Part shown: one piece after another, positions 35,261 to 48,789 of the stretch | Layout: each line of letters opens with the position of its first letter | Numbering within the stretch: the first letter of the stretch is position 1 | NCBI GenBank assembly: GCA_023053545.1 | Contig: JAKZAN010000005.1 | Location: forward strand, 12,028,001 to 12,092,000 | Source: Lepidurus packardi | Taxonomy: Eukaryota > Arthropoda > Branchiopoda > Notostraca > Triopsidae | Direction: 5' to 3' | Length of the DNA stretch: 64,000 nucleotides | Position numbers and translations under genes: made by a program | The notes under the pieces: generated by a model | Database searches by the model: none | What the model saw: only the letters and a program-made list of their open reading frames with translations | Told to the model about the DNA's origin: nothing

Positions 35261-37506
35261 CAGCGACGGCGGAACTGGGGGGGCAGAGGGGGCAGAGGGG
35301 GCAGCTGCCCCCCCTAAAATTTTCCAGGGGGGGCAAAGGTATGATTTTGCCCCCCCCTGGAAAAGTGCTTAAAATTGCACATCAACACATGTCAGCAGCT
35401 CAGCACAAGGACCTTGGACCAGGGGGCTGGGATCTTCTGACAAAAAAATCTCCTCACCTCACCTTACTCATGCAGTCACTACACATCTGCAGCACAACTC
35501 CCTAATCCTTTCCATGTGCACACTCACTCGTACACACACACTCGTACCACTCCTTATAGAGCCCCGGTGACCCAGTCAGATGGACAGAAGGAGAAGCTTG
35601 CAGCGGGCTTTAAAACCAACTGCAGTTCGACTATTATCCAACCACAGGATTGGCTTATATATTTATGTGAGACAACCTGCCCCCACCCCTCATGATGACT
35701 GCTCTTTCCTTGCTACTAGGGTTACCATCCGTCCTTAAATGATAAGGACAGTACTTAAATTTGGTATGCCCGTCCTTAAGGGTGTTTGTCCTTAAATATG
35801 TCCTTAAATGGGAGTTGCTGCTAAATTTGTAGACATTTCGTCAGAATAAAAGGACTAAACCATCAATAATACATGCCGGCCGCATGCAGTTTCAAGTTCT
35901 GTTTAAAAATGGCTAGCCGTTCGGCATAGCGGGCCGTGGACAACGGCTATAGCCGTCAAAGTCAAACACACGCTGCTGAAGGGGAATGCAACTGTCATTT
36001 CCTATTGGCTAATGGTAAGTCGCTAGTGACGACGCAAGTATACGGCGTATACGTGTGTAATGTATACGTGCGTATACTATACTGTCACGGATGGTTTTTT
36101 CAATGCTGTATTTCTTTGCTTGGTCTAAAACCCAACTGCCTCGTCTGTACATTGGCGTATCTTTTTATACCACTTCCATGAACAAAAATGCTTCCTTCAA
36201 CCTTGGTCCTCTGACCTCGACTAACTAAGAATGCAACTAAGAATGTAATGAAGGCCCCTAAGAATAACACTAAGAATCTAAAGAAGGCTAAGTCTAGAAA
36301 AGGTCATCCGCAACAATACGCACTCGTGTGTAATCATTTGTGTGTTGCTGGCTGCTCTGAGACATTGTACGGCTCTCCACAGTGTTCAGTTACCATACTT
36401 AGGAGGTGTCTTGACTAGGTAAGTATGCATAATTAATGGAATTATTGTGTGTCCTTAAAAATTTCCTAAGTAGTCCTTAAATTTTATCCGCGTGAGATGG
36501 TAGCTCTACTTGCTACGCAGTATGTGAGTGTGTGTGTGTGTGTGTCTGCTTGAGTGTGCGTTGTGCGATACAGGAATCAACAGAAGACTCAAATCTCTTT
36601 AGTCTATTGTGTCCTTTGTATGTTTCTAACACTTTGGAATTGCATAGCATGCTTCCACCTCCTGGAAAACACCCACGACCGAATCTCCTTAGCTATTTTA
36701 GCAGAATAACTTCCGACTCACCGCTGCCCACAAAAACAACATTACCGCTACCGGAATCTTCAGCATCTTCAAGTCAATCCATTGATCAATATACTGGCTC
36801 AGATGGCTCAGAGAGGGTTGTGGATTTAACAAATTTTCCGGTATGTAATGTAACAGAATGGTTCAACCTGTTCAAAATTTATTTTATTCAGTTGGGCTAT
36901 TATATATCTCATGGCCATAGGAATAGAATATTCGTATCATGTTTATGTTTTCAGAAAGAAGACACGGTTCCTCAAAAAGCCCCTTGCTCACTACAGTTGC
37001 CACTGGACACATTCCCATGCCAGCCCCTGCAGTACAAGTATCCCGCCACTGATGGGCGCCGTTTCAATGAAGCCTGGTTCAAGGATTTCCCGTTTTTGCA
37101 CTATGACAAAGTTCAGGACAAGGTGTACTGCTTCACATGTTGTTGCAGCTTGAAAAAAGGATTAATCTCTATGGAGGATGTAAAAGAAAAGGTGTTCTTC
37201 ACCGGGTTTTCCAATTGGAAAAAGGGAATCGAAAAGTTCAGGACCCACTAAAAAACACTATGTCACACTAAAAAAAGTGTGACATTATGCGTGAGTTTGT
37301 TGACAGGAATCCAGAGAGACGACGTACATTGGAGCAGCAAAATAAATATCATGTGTTTCAGGATAACTTGGAAAAAAGCTTTAAATCGGGTACGAAACGT
37401 GTTCTCAAACATGGAAATTTGATAAGGAAATAATGGAAATAATGATAAGGGTTTCAACAGTAATGGCCACTGCCCCCCCTGAGAAACACTCGTTCCGCCG
37501 TCACTG
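35261..37506 (+). mobile_element. Non-autonomous hAT element, copy 2
   Basis: Same as 22685-24930 including the AATCACGT target duplications (35253-35260, 37507-37514). It was copied as part of the block, not by a second transposition. Confidence 0.93.
36649..37251 (+). CDS. Truncated hAT transposase, TTF zinc finger, copy 2
   Basis: Exons 36649-36840 and 36955-37251, identical to 24073-24675. Zinc-finger module only, no catalytic region. Confidence 0.75.
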   Translation: MLPPPGKHPRPNLLSYFSRITSDSPLPTKTTLPLPESSASSSQSIDQYTGSDGSERVVDLTNFPVCNVTEWFNLFKIYFIQLGYYISHGHRNRIFVSCLCFQKEDTVPQKAPCSLQLPLDTFPCQPLQYKYPATDGRRFNEAWFKDFPFLHYDKVQDKVYCFTCCCSLKKGLISMEDVKEKVFFTGFSNWKKGIEKFRTH

Positions 37507-38215
37507 AATCACGTTGCAGTTAATAAAAAGAAAATTATATGCTAAAGCCAAAAAGTGTTTAGAGGGGAAGTGGTTTTCCACCCTAAACATTTAGAAATTA
37601 TTGCTCTAAATTAAATCTTTACTTACAAAATTTCTAAGACAAGATTGTTTAGCTGAAAAGGGGAAATGAGAGAAGTACATAAATTGAACTTATATAAGGG
37701 TAATCTTACACTTTACACACCTACCGATCGAAGCTGATTGGTTATATTATTCCTGAATTTACTTCAAACCGAACTCAACGATTTTACTTCAAACCAAACC
37801 GAAATGCAAGTGCTGTCTTTATTTTTATTAATTTTGTCAAAGCTTGTATGCATTACGCTCAGCAAAAATTTAAGACCGAGATTTGCAAGTAACTTGGATC
37901 TTTTGCTTTGACAAAGCTGTAAATAAATACTACATTGTTTACTTAAAAGCCATTACAGATCGCTCCAATTTTTGAAACCCGCATTTCTAAGAGTTCGGTC
38001 TTGTTAGAGTCCAATGTGTAAACTCGTGTACCCTGAGCATTGGGTCTTGGGTATAACAACGAACGACTGTACTATCAAAGGAGTGGGTAAAATACATGTA
38101 ACAAGAAATGTTAGGTGTCAGGCAAGGTCAGGTGTCGTTTAAGTAAGTCCAGGTATGAGCAGCAATACTATGTGCTTGTATATGAGTATTGAATAGCAAT
38201 AATATGTGCTTGGCT

Positions 38216-38482
38216 TTGTTTAAAATAGTTTTAAGTGTTCCTATGCTCCAAACTTTAATTTCTGAGTATTTTTTTAAGTACTGGGAGGAAATTGGTACAT
38301 TCTATGCTATTGCAGACAAGGCTGAAACATGGCCAGGAAAAAGAAACGACAATGAATGCAATACTTCGTTAACGCTGCATGGTTTATCTAATAAGGATGC
38401 ATGCGCTGCTTTGCAAGTGTTCAAAGAGCGAGGACTAAAATACCGTCTTAGGTACGTAGCAGATAAGGTGTATGAGCTTTGA
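38216..38482 (+). pseudogene. NLR C-terminal fragment, copy 2
   Basis: Identical to 25640-25906. Confidence 0.8.
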
Positions 38483-39669
38483 TTTCCTGTGTAAATTGAA
38501 TATTTCGTTATGGGGAAAGATCAATGAAAACCGTTTTTCACAAGATGTATACCCTAACAGATGCATGTAAACAGGGCTGCCAAGCTTCCCAGTGTATCTC
38601 CTCCTACTCACTATCACTCCTCCTCCGGATGCGTAAACTTACTGCGAGGTTAGTTCTACGTTCTTCCGCTCTAACTTGTGCTACCAAACCCAACCCTATA
38701 TCGGCACTCTGGGTGTCTCATTGCACTACCAGTCTCACGAAATTTATGAAAACGGGTTTAATATATTCTCTAATCCTAACGTTCCCACTCATTTTAGTAA
38801 TTACAATGTACTTACTTACAAATGGGAAACATTTGCCCTGGAATTCATAATTGTACCTGCAATCAGTACCTAAACGCCACTGTGGAGACTAAGGGAGCAG
38901 TATAAGCATCGGTGTTGTACAATTTCTGTCGTGTGCCGTTCTTGGCTAAAGCTTGGTTATTATAATTTAAAAGAAATTGAGTTAAGTAATAGCGTAACAT
39001 AGGGAAGCGTCAAGGCGTGGCTTATTCTGAGGGTATCGTAGTTATTGTTTACCTCCACACCTACTAACGTAAACAGTGGTTTCTACTGTAAATACATGCA
39101 AATTATTCATTGCTATAATAATAATAATAATAATAATATTTCTCCTAATATGCAGATAATTTAGCTTTTTGGTAACAGTTAAGGATGGCGTCCACTTGCT
39201 ACACTAAACGACTCCATAATCTCACCAACATTTTTATTATTTTTAATCCAAAAGAAACAGAAAAACAAGTAGAAATTCAGTGAGCCGAAATATACCACAT
39301 TCACGTCAAACGTACCATGTTGAATTCATTCTTGTAATTAAATATTTGCATCGCAGAGTACCCGACATCTACTAGCGAGTCTCTTAAGTTACGTTGCGTT
39401 AAATAATCTGCAGATGGCGCAGACAAGAACTTTTATTACGTCCAACAGGTTCTCCGGTTAAAAACCGGGTGGTCAAAACTGACAGACTGACCTTCAAGAA
39501 AAATCAATATTAGAGACGACTCTGATCAAATTAACATTTCGCCTTTATTTAATTTCACATTTTTCATCAACTTAACTATCATCTAAATTCAGACCCAATA
39601 TATGCAGGAGTATTTCCGCTCTTTATTAAGCTATTGTATGCTTCATAAAAACGTAAAATAACATCAAAC

Positions 39670-41131
39670 CAGTGTTGTGTAATTTTTCAAAAATGAATAT
39701 TATTACATTGCAATTACTTTTTATTTAAAATTTACTATTACATAACAATTACATTTGACTAACAAAAATAATCGTTTATTACAATTACATTTGTAAAGTA
39801 ATGCATTACTTTGCCATTACTTTCTGTAAAAATGTGTTTTTTCACGTTGAAAACTATTCCAGTTTTCTAAGTTTTGAACTATATTCTTGCTACGAGAGTA
39901 TAATTCTTGCTACAAGAGAAAAAGTCAAAGCGTGAAATTTTAATAATATCCCTACCCTCTTCTACTAAACATTTTAATTATAAAACTTGTTCTTACGTAA
40001 ATATGGTGCGGAGAAACGAACACGGAAAAGAACGCTTAAACCTTTCGTTCACAATGTTACTTTTTAACCAACACATGTCTGGTTTGGGTAAGACATCCGA
40101 AAATACTAAATTTTGCGTATTCTTTTCTTCAACCCCTAACAAAACTGTCTCCTCTTCCCTACGCGAAGAAACGGGTAAAGAAAGAGTAAGGAAGCTGAAA
40201 CAGAGGTTAACGACAAGGTTTGCCTTTCCATAGCTCACTACTTACAAAAAATTCTCTTGGCCAACCCGTCACTCCCCACCCCCCTCCCTTCACAACACCC
40301 TTTAGTCGACCTAAAGCAGCGCAGTTCCAAAGCACAACTTCTTCCCTTCCCCCTTTCTTTACATGTTTTCTACTTTTCCTCTAAGGGTGGCCTCACACTG
40401 GGTGCCTATGAGGCCAAAGTCCCTAAGGGTGGACTCACACTGGAGTGCCTAAGCCCTTAAGGATAGACACCTCACAGACACCAACACGTCTACCTGCGGT
40501 GAGCAGGAGGTAGAGGCGGAGACTAGGTATTAGTAGGATGTGGCGATAATAACTTGTAAGTACAATGCGTGGCTAGATTTACACAAGAATACTCTGGTCT
40601 GAGGCAAGGGCATATGACGAAGGTCAACAAGGATCAAAAGAAACATTCCACAGGGTAGTCAATGACAATAACATTGTACTACAAATCTTAGTTATTTTTT
40701 CCCAACCTTTCCACTACCACGTGCATTCCTAAGTCATGTGACTATACTCTCGTCATTCGTTGGTCAAACACCCTTTTTTGTGACCCTGCCTCATTCAATT
40801 AACGGGCTATCCATAGCTAGCGACCCAAAAAGCCCACTGCCCGATAATTGAAGGTAAAGGACGTCATGGGCACTCTCTTAGGGACTTTAGGCCTCATAGG
40901 CACCCAGTGTGAGGCCACCCTAAGAGACCAAAGTAATTGTAATTGTAACGTTATTTGGCCTTTTTAAATTTACTAGTAAATTACATTATAATTTTCGATA
41001 AAGTAAAATGTAATGAGTACATTATATTAAATTTCGTCTGAGCGAAAAATGTAACGAGTACATTACAGTTGCTTTAAGAAAAGCAGTTGGCATTACAAAT
41101 TACCATTACTTGTAATAATTACACAACACTG
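39670..41131. mobile_element. 1.46-kb MITE, copy 2 (with nested MITE)
   Basis: Identical to 27094-28555. The nested element lies at about 40382-40926. Confidence 0.75.
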
Positions 41132-41297
41132 CTTCAGACCAGGAGGTTCTCCTTCTTTACAACCGTATAATCCGTTGAGTCCAAAGTACCATCATGTTTA
41201 ACGTGCGTGTCCTGGTACGATACCTATTTATCTTCATATGAGTATGATCTGCATATGGGTACGCCTCGGTTCACTTCCTTCATTTCAGGAGGCACTG

Positions 41298-41638
41298 ATC
41301 AGTTTGCCCGGCACTGAGCCCCAAGACGCTGAAAGAAGAAGGTAAAATGCCATTTTTTTCATGAAAATTTGGGATGTAAACGTTATTTTTCGGACTTTTT
41401 TTTTAGGCAAATTGCATTGAAAGCACTGAGTGAGAGGTTATCTAAATCCGACCCTCAGCCAGCGTGGCCGTCTATGGAGGCGAGAAAATCGCTTCCATCT
41501 TCAGTTGCCTCAACGTCGACGTCACAAATTGGGTTTTCTAAATCCGACCCTCAGCCAGCGTGGCCGTCTATGGAGGTGAGGAAATCGCTTCCATCTTTAG
41601 TTCCCTCAATGTCGACGTCACAAATTGGTCAAAACTGA
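41298..41638 (+). pseudogene. Captured TMEM115 fragment, copy 2
   Basis: Identical to 28722-29062. Confidence 0.9.
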
Positions 41639-41997
41639 CAGACTGACCTTCAAGAAAAATCAGTATTAGAGACGACTCTGATCAAAATTAACATTTCGCC
41701 TTTATTTAATTTCACATTTTTCAACAACTTAACTATCATCTAAATTCAGAACCAATAGATGCAGGCGTATCTCCGCTCTTTATTAAGCCATTGTATGCAA
41801 AATAAGATCAAACTATCCTTCAAACCAGGAGGTTCTCCTTCGCGACAACCGTATAATCCGTTGAGTCACAAGTACCATCATGTTTAACGTGCGTGTCCTG
41901 GTACGATAGCTCTTACAGTACTATCTGCATATGGGTGCGCCTCGGTTCACTTCCATTTCAGGAGGCACTTGATAGCTCGTTCGATTATGTCGTTGTA

Positions 41998-42749
41998 CAG
42001 TGCTGAGCAAATTGAGACACAGAAACAATTGAAACAATTGAGACACAGAAAACCACAGAAGTCTAATCATGCCTCTCGAGGTTGATTAACCTTCATTAGG
42101 TAGTGCAAGAGCTTAAACCAACTATTAATAATTGTATTGTTCGAGGAATAATTTAACCGAAAGTTTTATCACCAAAACTGTTCAAATTGCCCATATTTTC
42201 ATGTGATCTATTAATACTTGGTAATGCCCCATTGTGATCGATGCACCCGGACAGTCTCCGTGGCATATTCTCGCTATTTCTCGTAAGGACGATCTTGACA
42301 TTCGCATCCCAATAATTACATCTTTCTGTTCTTTACTAAGATGGGGCGCCATTTCCAAATTCAAACTGACTTACAAACTGCTATGTTGCTCCTATATGCT
42401 CAGGAAAACTGCGTAGGCCAAAACGACAACTCATGTCAAGGAACAAGCCGTGGGAAATTTTCTTGAACCTGCAGCCCTACAAAATCTAGGGCATCCTCCT
42501 CAGAGATTGACAAGCAGCCTGGAAAAGACATTTGTTAACAACATATTGTTACATATTAGCAGACATATTGTTAACATTTGTTAACAATATAACATTATAA
42601 GATATAATTTTGCATTGTTCCTTGGCCTATTTTCACCTTGTAAGCGATTGCTTTAATCGCTTTCGCCACCTAATGAGGGTAAATCAGCCTCGAGAGGCCT
42701 GAATAGACCTCTGTGGTTTTATATGGCTCGTTTTTTTTGCTCAGCACTG
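41998..42749. mobile_element. Tc1-like MITE, copy 3
   Basis: Identical to 29422-30173. Confidence 0.85.
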
Positions 42750-42939
42750 GCCTCGTAGACTGTCGTTCTGTACAGGCCTCGTAGACTGTCGTTTTTGTAC
42801 AGGCCTCGTAGACTGTCCTTGGAATCGGTTGGCTTTCTTTTGCGTCTTTCGGGCCTCTCCGTTCACTGCTGCGGACCGGGGTCGTCGTCTGGGAACTCTA
42901 CTGTATCTGTCAACGGTTACAAGGGGAGTTTGGGCATTG

Positions 42940-43060
42940 GACAAGCCTAAGGCTATTCTCGTTTGTGGAATTGGTCTAGCCTAAGGCTATTCTTGTTTGG
43001 GGAATTGATCTAGCCTAAGGCTATTCTCGTTTGGGGAATTGATCTAGCCTAAGGCTATTC
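42940..43060. repeat. 33-bp minisatellite, third array
   Basis: Identical to 30364-30484. Confidence 0.9.
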
Positions 43061-43852
43061 AGCGATCTAGGCGCGATAATGTCTTTATGCGTTGTCCCTT
43101 TTGGGTTAGTTACACATATAGTTAGCATTACGGTTAGATAAGGTTTACATACGGGTAGTGTTAGTTCCATTAACTCTTCCTGTTCCCTTCTTATTAAGAA
43201 TTAAATGGATCCGCTTACTAATTCTGCTGCTTACAGTATTATTTGGGTCAATTTTTTTTATATTTTCCCTATTGGCTTGTTATGAAATGCAACACATTTT
43301 AAGAATTACACTAACTTTTATGGAGACACTTTTTTATAATGCTAAGAGCTAATAAACAGAACCCTCTTGACGTTGCCTGAACACGCTTTAGGAATTCGCT
43401 TTGGTTTGGACATGAAAGATGGGAATGAAGCACAAGTGTTTACTATGGACTGTTGGTTAAGTGATCTCTACGGTATCTATCCGTTAGGTTTTTAGTACCC
43501 CATTTGCAGCTCACAGACGACGACAGGGGTACAGCGGTGAACGGAGAGGCTGAAAAGACGCAGTTAAAAAAGATAGCCAACCAATTGCAAGGACAGCGAG
43601 TCTCTCCAAGGGCTTCGTCCATCAGTATATGCATCCTTCTGCCCTGGATAAAAGTAATCTCCCCTACATGTTAGAGCCAAAGCCAGACCACAAAGTTATG
43701 GGCGGTTTTGAGGGGGTTTCCCGACCTAAGCTGATACCAAAAATCAAAAGTTCAAGTTGAAGAGAACGGTTACTTCGCGGCAAATCGCCTACCGGATAAC
43801 ACTTGTGCATATTGGGCAGCGTTTTTGTGAAACTTTTCCTCGTTTTTAAAAG

Positions 43853-44324
43853 ATGGGTAAGTAAAAACCAATGATCAGTGTAACATTTGTGTCGCCTATC
43901 TGTATTGTATATACTATTGATGCTCAAACCTTACTTTTCACAGGCGACATAAAAATTGAAAAAATGGAAGAGGTTGAAAATAATAGGGACCCTAATTCTA
44001 GCAACGATAACCCTGGAATTTCCAGTCAAACCACTACTAGCCTGAGTATGATTTCTATTAAAACCATATTGTATATATACTATTGATGCTCAAACTTTAC
44101 CTTTCACAGAAGACGTAAAACTTGGAGACATGGAACAGGTTGAAATAGGTTGCAATACAATGGACACAAATTCTAGCAACCCTGGAATTTCCCGTCATAC
44201 CACTAATACCATGGGTATGATTTCTATTAAAACCATATTGCATATTGATGCTAAAACTTTTCTTTTCACAGAAAACGTTGAAGTTACAAAAGTCAAAAAC
44301 TTTTCTTTGGGATGTAATAAATGA
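43853..44324 (+). CDS. Mini-gene A2b: identical copy of A2
   Basis: Exons 43853-43856, 43944-44045, 44110-44214 and 44272-44324; 87 residues, identical to the gene at 31277. Confidence 0.5.
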
Positions 44325-44784
44325 TGTAACACCCAAGAAACAAACCCGTACGAAAAAGTTGCGGTAAATAAAATACATCAACCTGATGTTTACTTCAAAT
44401 TTCGCGTTAAACTTAATGTAAATTTTAAAAAAAATTAATATTAGAGACGACTCTGATCAAAACTAACATTTTGCCTTTATTGAATTTCACATTTTCACCC
44501 ACTTAACTATCATCTGAATGCAGAACCAATAGATGCAGGCGTATCTGCGTTCTTTATTAAGTCATTGTATGCTTCATAAAAACGTAAAATAAGATCAAAC
44601 TATCTTTCAAACCAGGAGGTTATTACATTTAACTGTATAAGCGTAGGCGTAGGCTTATAGTTTATACGCTTATCGATTGAGACTCGTAATTTTCCGACAA
44701 TTTATAATACTAAACACTTTGAAAATTAACGATGTAAACATTAGTGAAGTATATATTTGTTTGCATTCTTTTGCTCGATTGCAG

Positions 44785-45050
44785 GAGGCGCCAACACTAG
44801 GCAAATAGGTAAAATCTTATGCTGTTCCAAATTAAATCGCACTAACGTATTGCCTAATTTCTTAAAACTCATTTCAAGGAATACACAAGATAATATTAGT
44901 GGAAATGTTAATAGTGGAATTAGTAGTGGAAGTAATCGTATAAATAACTTTTCTTTTCTGACCTTCAAGAAGATTAGCTCATTGAATCATCTAAAAACTG
45001 TGTCGCTTATCAGTATGAATCACGTTGCGGTTAATAAAAGGAAAATTATA
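44785..45050 (+). pseudogene. Third mini-gene cassette fragment with empty hAT site
   Basis: Exon 44785-44808 and the degraded Asn/Gly cassette as at 22446, slightly diverged. The hAT target AATCACGT at 45018-45025 is single and uninterrupted, which makes this the pre-insertion form of the locus. Confidence 0.6.
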
Positions 45051-45600
45051 TGCTAAAGCCAAAAAGTGTTTAGAGGGGAAGTGGTTTTCCGCCCTAAACA
45101 TTTAGTAATTATCGCTCTAAATTAAATCTTTACTTACAAAATTTCTAAGACAAGATTGTTTAGCTGAAAAGGGGAAAAAGAGAGAAGTACATAAATTGAA
45201 CTTATAGAAGGGTATACCCTTACACTTTATAATCTTACAGATTACAGATTACAGATTATAATCTTACACTTTACACACCTACCGATCGAAGCTGATTGGT
45301 TATATTATTCCTGAATTTACTTCAAACCGAACTCAACGAATTTACTTCAAACCAAACCGATATGAAAGTAGTCTTTATTTTTATTACTTTTGTCAAAGCT
45401 TGTATGCATTACGCTCAGCAAAAATTTAAGACCGAGATTTGCAAGTAACTTGGATCTTTTGCTTTGACAAAGCTGTACATAAATAATACATTGTTTGCTT
45501 AAAAGCCATTACAGATCGCTCCAATTTTTGAAACCCGCATTTCTAAGAGTTCGGTCTTGTTAGAGTCCAATGTAAACTCGTGTATCCTGAGCATTCTCCC

Positions 45601-45717
45601 CTAGCGGCAAGAATGGGCGAAACCCCCACCATTTTATGTACGTTTTCTACGTAGTAAGGAAAGCGCCTTGTAGAAAACGTACGTAAAATGGTGGATTTTG
45701 CTCATTCTTGCCGCTAG
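45601..45717. repeat. 117-bp foldback element
   Basis: Arms CTAGCGGCAAGAATGGGC... and its reverse complement, then CCACCATTTTATGTACGTTTTCTAC paired with its complement, around a short centre: an almost complete palindrome of about 50-bp arms. It ends 67 bp before the ATG of mini-gene A3. A second copy lies at about 55853-55969 before another mini-gene start. Could be a tiny MITE or a regulatory hairpin. Confidence 0.85.
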
Positions 45718-45784
45718 GAGCGAATTTGGTGAAGACTATTGGCAAGCCGTTGTCACTGCTGATCTTTTCTTCGTTTTTAAAAAC

Positions 45785-46759
45785 ATGGGTAATTAAAAAT
45801 AAATAATCCGTGTAATATTTCTTAATTTGTACAACTTTCAGGTAGCGTGTATTCCACAATCGGGAACGTATTAGGGGAATTAGTGATTGGTAATTATATT
45901 CCTTACATGGATTCAATTCAACTATATATAAGCGTAGTCTTATAACATAAAATGTTAGTTTTGATCAGAGTCGTCTCTAATATTGATTTTTTGAAAAATT
46001 TATACACTTATAGATTGAAAATCCTAATTTTTCGAGAGTATACAATATTAAACACTTTGAAAATTCACAACATAAATGTAAACATTAATCAAGTGTACAT
46101 TTGTTTGGTTTCTTTTGCTCTATAGGAATTTGTGCTATTGCTCTCGAGAAGTTTACGAAGGGTAAAAGATTGTATTCTTCCAATTAGATCGCACTAACAC
46201 ATTCCCTACTTTCATAAAACTTAATTATAGGGAATAAGAAAGCTGCGATTCTAAATTGTGAAAATGAAGTTTCTCCCCATCAGGATTTTATTCGTCATCA
46301 GGGTATACGTCGATTTCTATTAAAACCATATTGTATATACTATTGATGCTCAAACTTTACCTTTCACAGACGACCTCAAAATTGATAAAGGGGAAGAGGT
46401 TGAAATAGGTTTCAATAATAGGGAAACTAATTCTAGCAACCCTAACCCTGGAATTTCCCGTCGTACCGCTAACAAGATGAGTACGCTTTCTATTAAAACC
46501 ATATTGTATATATACTATTGATGCTCAAACTTTACCTTTCACAGGCGGCTTAAAACTCGATGACGTGGAAGATGTTGAAATAGGTTGCAATAACAGGGAC
46601 ACTGATTCTAGCAACCCTGGTATTTCCCGTCATACCACTAATACCATGGGTATGATTTCTATTAAAACCATATTACATATTGATTCTAAAACTTTTCTTT
46701 TCACAGACAACGTTGAAGTTAAAAAAGCCAAAAAGTTTTCTTTCGGATCTAACAACTGA
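45785..46759 (+). CDS. Mini-gene A3: fullest A-type family member
   Basis: Exons 45785-45788, 45842-45889, 46126-46161, 46231-46302, 46370-46480, 46545-46649 and 46707-46759; 142 residues, every intron phase 1. Start MGSVYSTIGNVLGELVI fits M-G-x-x-x-S and a glycine-spaced hydrophobic helix. Linker exons of 36 and 72 nt replace the 27 and 54 nt of A1. Two tandem cassettes carry EEVEIGFNNRETNSSN and DVEIGCNNRDTDSSN. The terminal motif is NVEVKKAKKFSFGSNN. Divergence from A1 with frames, phases and motifs kept is the best argument that the family is coding. No known domain recognised. Confidence 0.6.
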
Positions 46760-46859
46760 TGTACCAAAAAAACAAACCCGTACGGAAAAGTTGCGGTGAA
46801 TAAAATGGATTAAACCTGATGCTTACTTCAACTTTCGCGTTAAACTTGATGCAAACTTT

Positions 46860-47640
46860 TCAAAAAATCAATATTAGAGACGACTCTGATCAAAACTAAC
46901 ATTTTGCCTTTATTGAATTTCACATTTTCACCAACGTAACTGTTCAGATGGAGGACCAGATTTAAGCACGAGTTCTTTAGATTACCCTTCTGTAATATAG
47001 AGAGAATTCTAACTTGGTTTAAATCGCTTAACTTGGAGATTTGCTCTGTTGCAAGCTTTTTTACTGAGTAGTAAAGATGCACACTGCTCCAACGTCAAGC
47101 AAGAACTCTTTGTATTCTTCATACAAAATTACATTTATACTAAGCTGAAGTCTTTGTCGCTCGTCGTCGTCATTGGTCAGTTAAGATTTTAAACGTCTAG
47201 AAACATCTGCGAAGTCTGTTTTTTGCCAGTCATAAATCGTCCTACGGGGCCCATGCAAAAGGTACCCTTTTTCTGACCTGTCAATCGTAGGAGTCAGTTT
47301 ACAGCCTAGTTACATGTTAGTTGCGCCTTTCTCGAGCTCCGTACATCTGGAGTTTAGGGAGAAAGGGTAAAGTTGTCAAAGTAACATGCAAAAGTTGTAA
47401 ACTTTAACATTTCGTCCGAACAGTAACTATCATCTGAATGCAGACCCAATAGATGCAGGCGTATCTCCGCTCTTCATTAAGCCATTGTATGCAAAATAAG
47501 ATCAAACTATCCTTCAAACCAGGAGGTTCTCCTTCGTGACAACCGTATAATCCGTTGAGTCACAAGTACCATCATGTTTAACGTGCGTGTCCTGGTACGA
47601 TACCTCTTACAGTACTATCTGCATATGGGTGCGCCTCGGT
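46860..47640. other. Repeat DNA, no gene
   Basis: Dispersed repeats: 'agagacgactctgatcaaa' at about 46873, then a unit containing 'gtcgctcgtcgtcgtcattgg' that also occurs near 49710 and 50630. No recognised gene. Confidence 0.55.
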
Positions 47641-47659
47641 TCACTCCCTTCCTTTCAGG

Positions 47660-47731
47660 GGCATTGTAGCATTCCTTGGCCTATTTTCACCTCGTTTTTT
47701 TTGCTCAGCACTGGCCTCGTAGACTGTCATT
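47660..47731. mobile_element. Deleted Tc1-like MITE remnant
   Basis: Only scraps next to the right end (GCTCAGCACTG) remain inside the same host repeat. A 33-bp minisatellite array with three units follows at 47902-47989. Confidence 0.7.
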
Positions 47732-48593
47732 CTGTACAGGCCTGGTAGACTGTCGTTTTGTACAGGCCTCGTAGACTGTCCTTGGAATCGGTTGGCTTTC
47801 TTTTGCGTCTTTCGGGCCTCTCCGTTCACTGCTGCGGACCGGGGTCGTCGTCTGGGAACTGTACTGTATCTGTCAACGGTTACAAGGGGAGTTTGGGCAT
47901 TGGACTAGCCTAAGGCTATTCTCGTTTGGGGAATTGGTCTAGCCTAAGGCTATTCTTGATTGGGGAATTGATCTAGCCTAAGGCTATTCAGCGATCTAGG
48001 CGCGATAATGTCTTTATGCGTTGTCCCGTTTGGGTTAGTTACACATATAGTTAGCATTACGGTTAGATAAGGTTTACATACGGGTAGTGTTAGTTCCATT
48101 AACTCTTCCTGTTCCCTTCTTATTAAGAATTAAATGGATCCGCTTACTAATTCTGCTGCTTGCAGTATTATTTGGGTCAATTTTTTTTATATTTTCCCTA
48201 TTGGCTTGTTATGAAATGCAACCCATTTTAAGAATAACAGTAACTTTTATGTATACATTTTTTTATAATGCTAAGAGCTAATGAACAGAACCATCTTGAC
48301 TCTGCCTGAACACGCTTTAGGAATTCGCTTTGGTTTGGACATGAAAGATGGGAATGAAGCACAAGTGTTTACTATGGACTGTTGGTTAAGTGATCTTTAC
48401 GATTTCCATCCGTTAGGTTTTTAGTACCCCATTTGCAGCTCACAGACGACGACAGGGGTACATCGGTGAACGGAGAGGCTGAAAAGACGCAGTTAAAAAA
48501 GAAAGCCAACCAATTGCAAGGACAGCGAGTCTCTCAAAGGGCTTCGTCCATCAGTATATGCATCCTTCTGCCCTGGATAAAAGTAATCTCCCC

Positions 48594-48789
48594 TACATGT
48601 TAGAGCCAAAGCCAGACCACAAAGTTATGGGCGGTTTCGAGGGGGTTTCCCGACCTAAGCTGATACCAAAATTCCAAAGTTCAAGTTGAAGAGAACGGTT
48701 ACTTCGCGTCAAGACGCCTACGGCATACCACTTGTGCATATTGGCGGCCATTTTGCCTTTTGTGTGAAACTTTTCCTCGTTTTTAGAAG
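48594..48789 (+). promoter_or_regulatory. Conserved leader of mini-gene B1
   Basis: The same approximately 195-bp block as before A1, although the exons behind it are of the B type. Confidence 0.6.

Larger units (their letters stand above)
34192..44492. repeat. 10.3-kb duplicated block, copy 2
   Basis: Second copy of 21616-31916, with all contained features repeated at +12,576. Identity in all compared stretches means either a very recent duplication or conversion event, or an assembly error. Confidence 0.9.
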
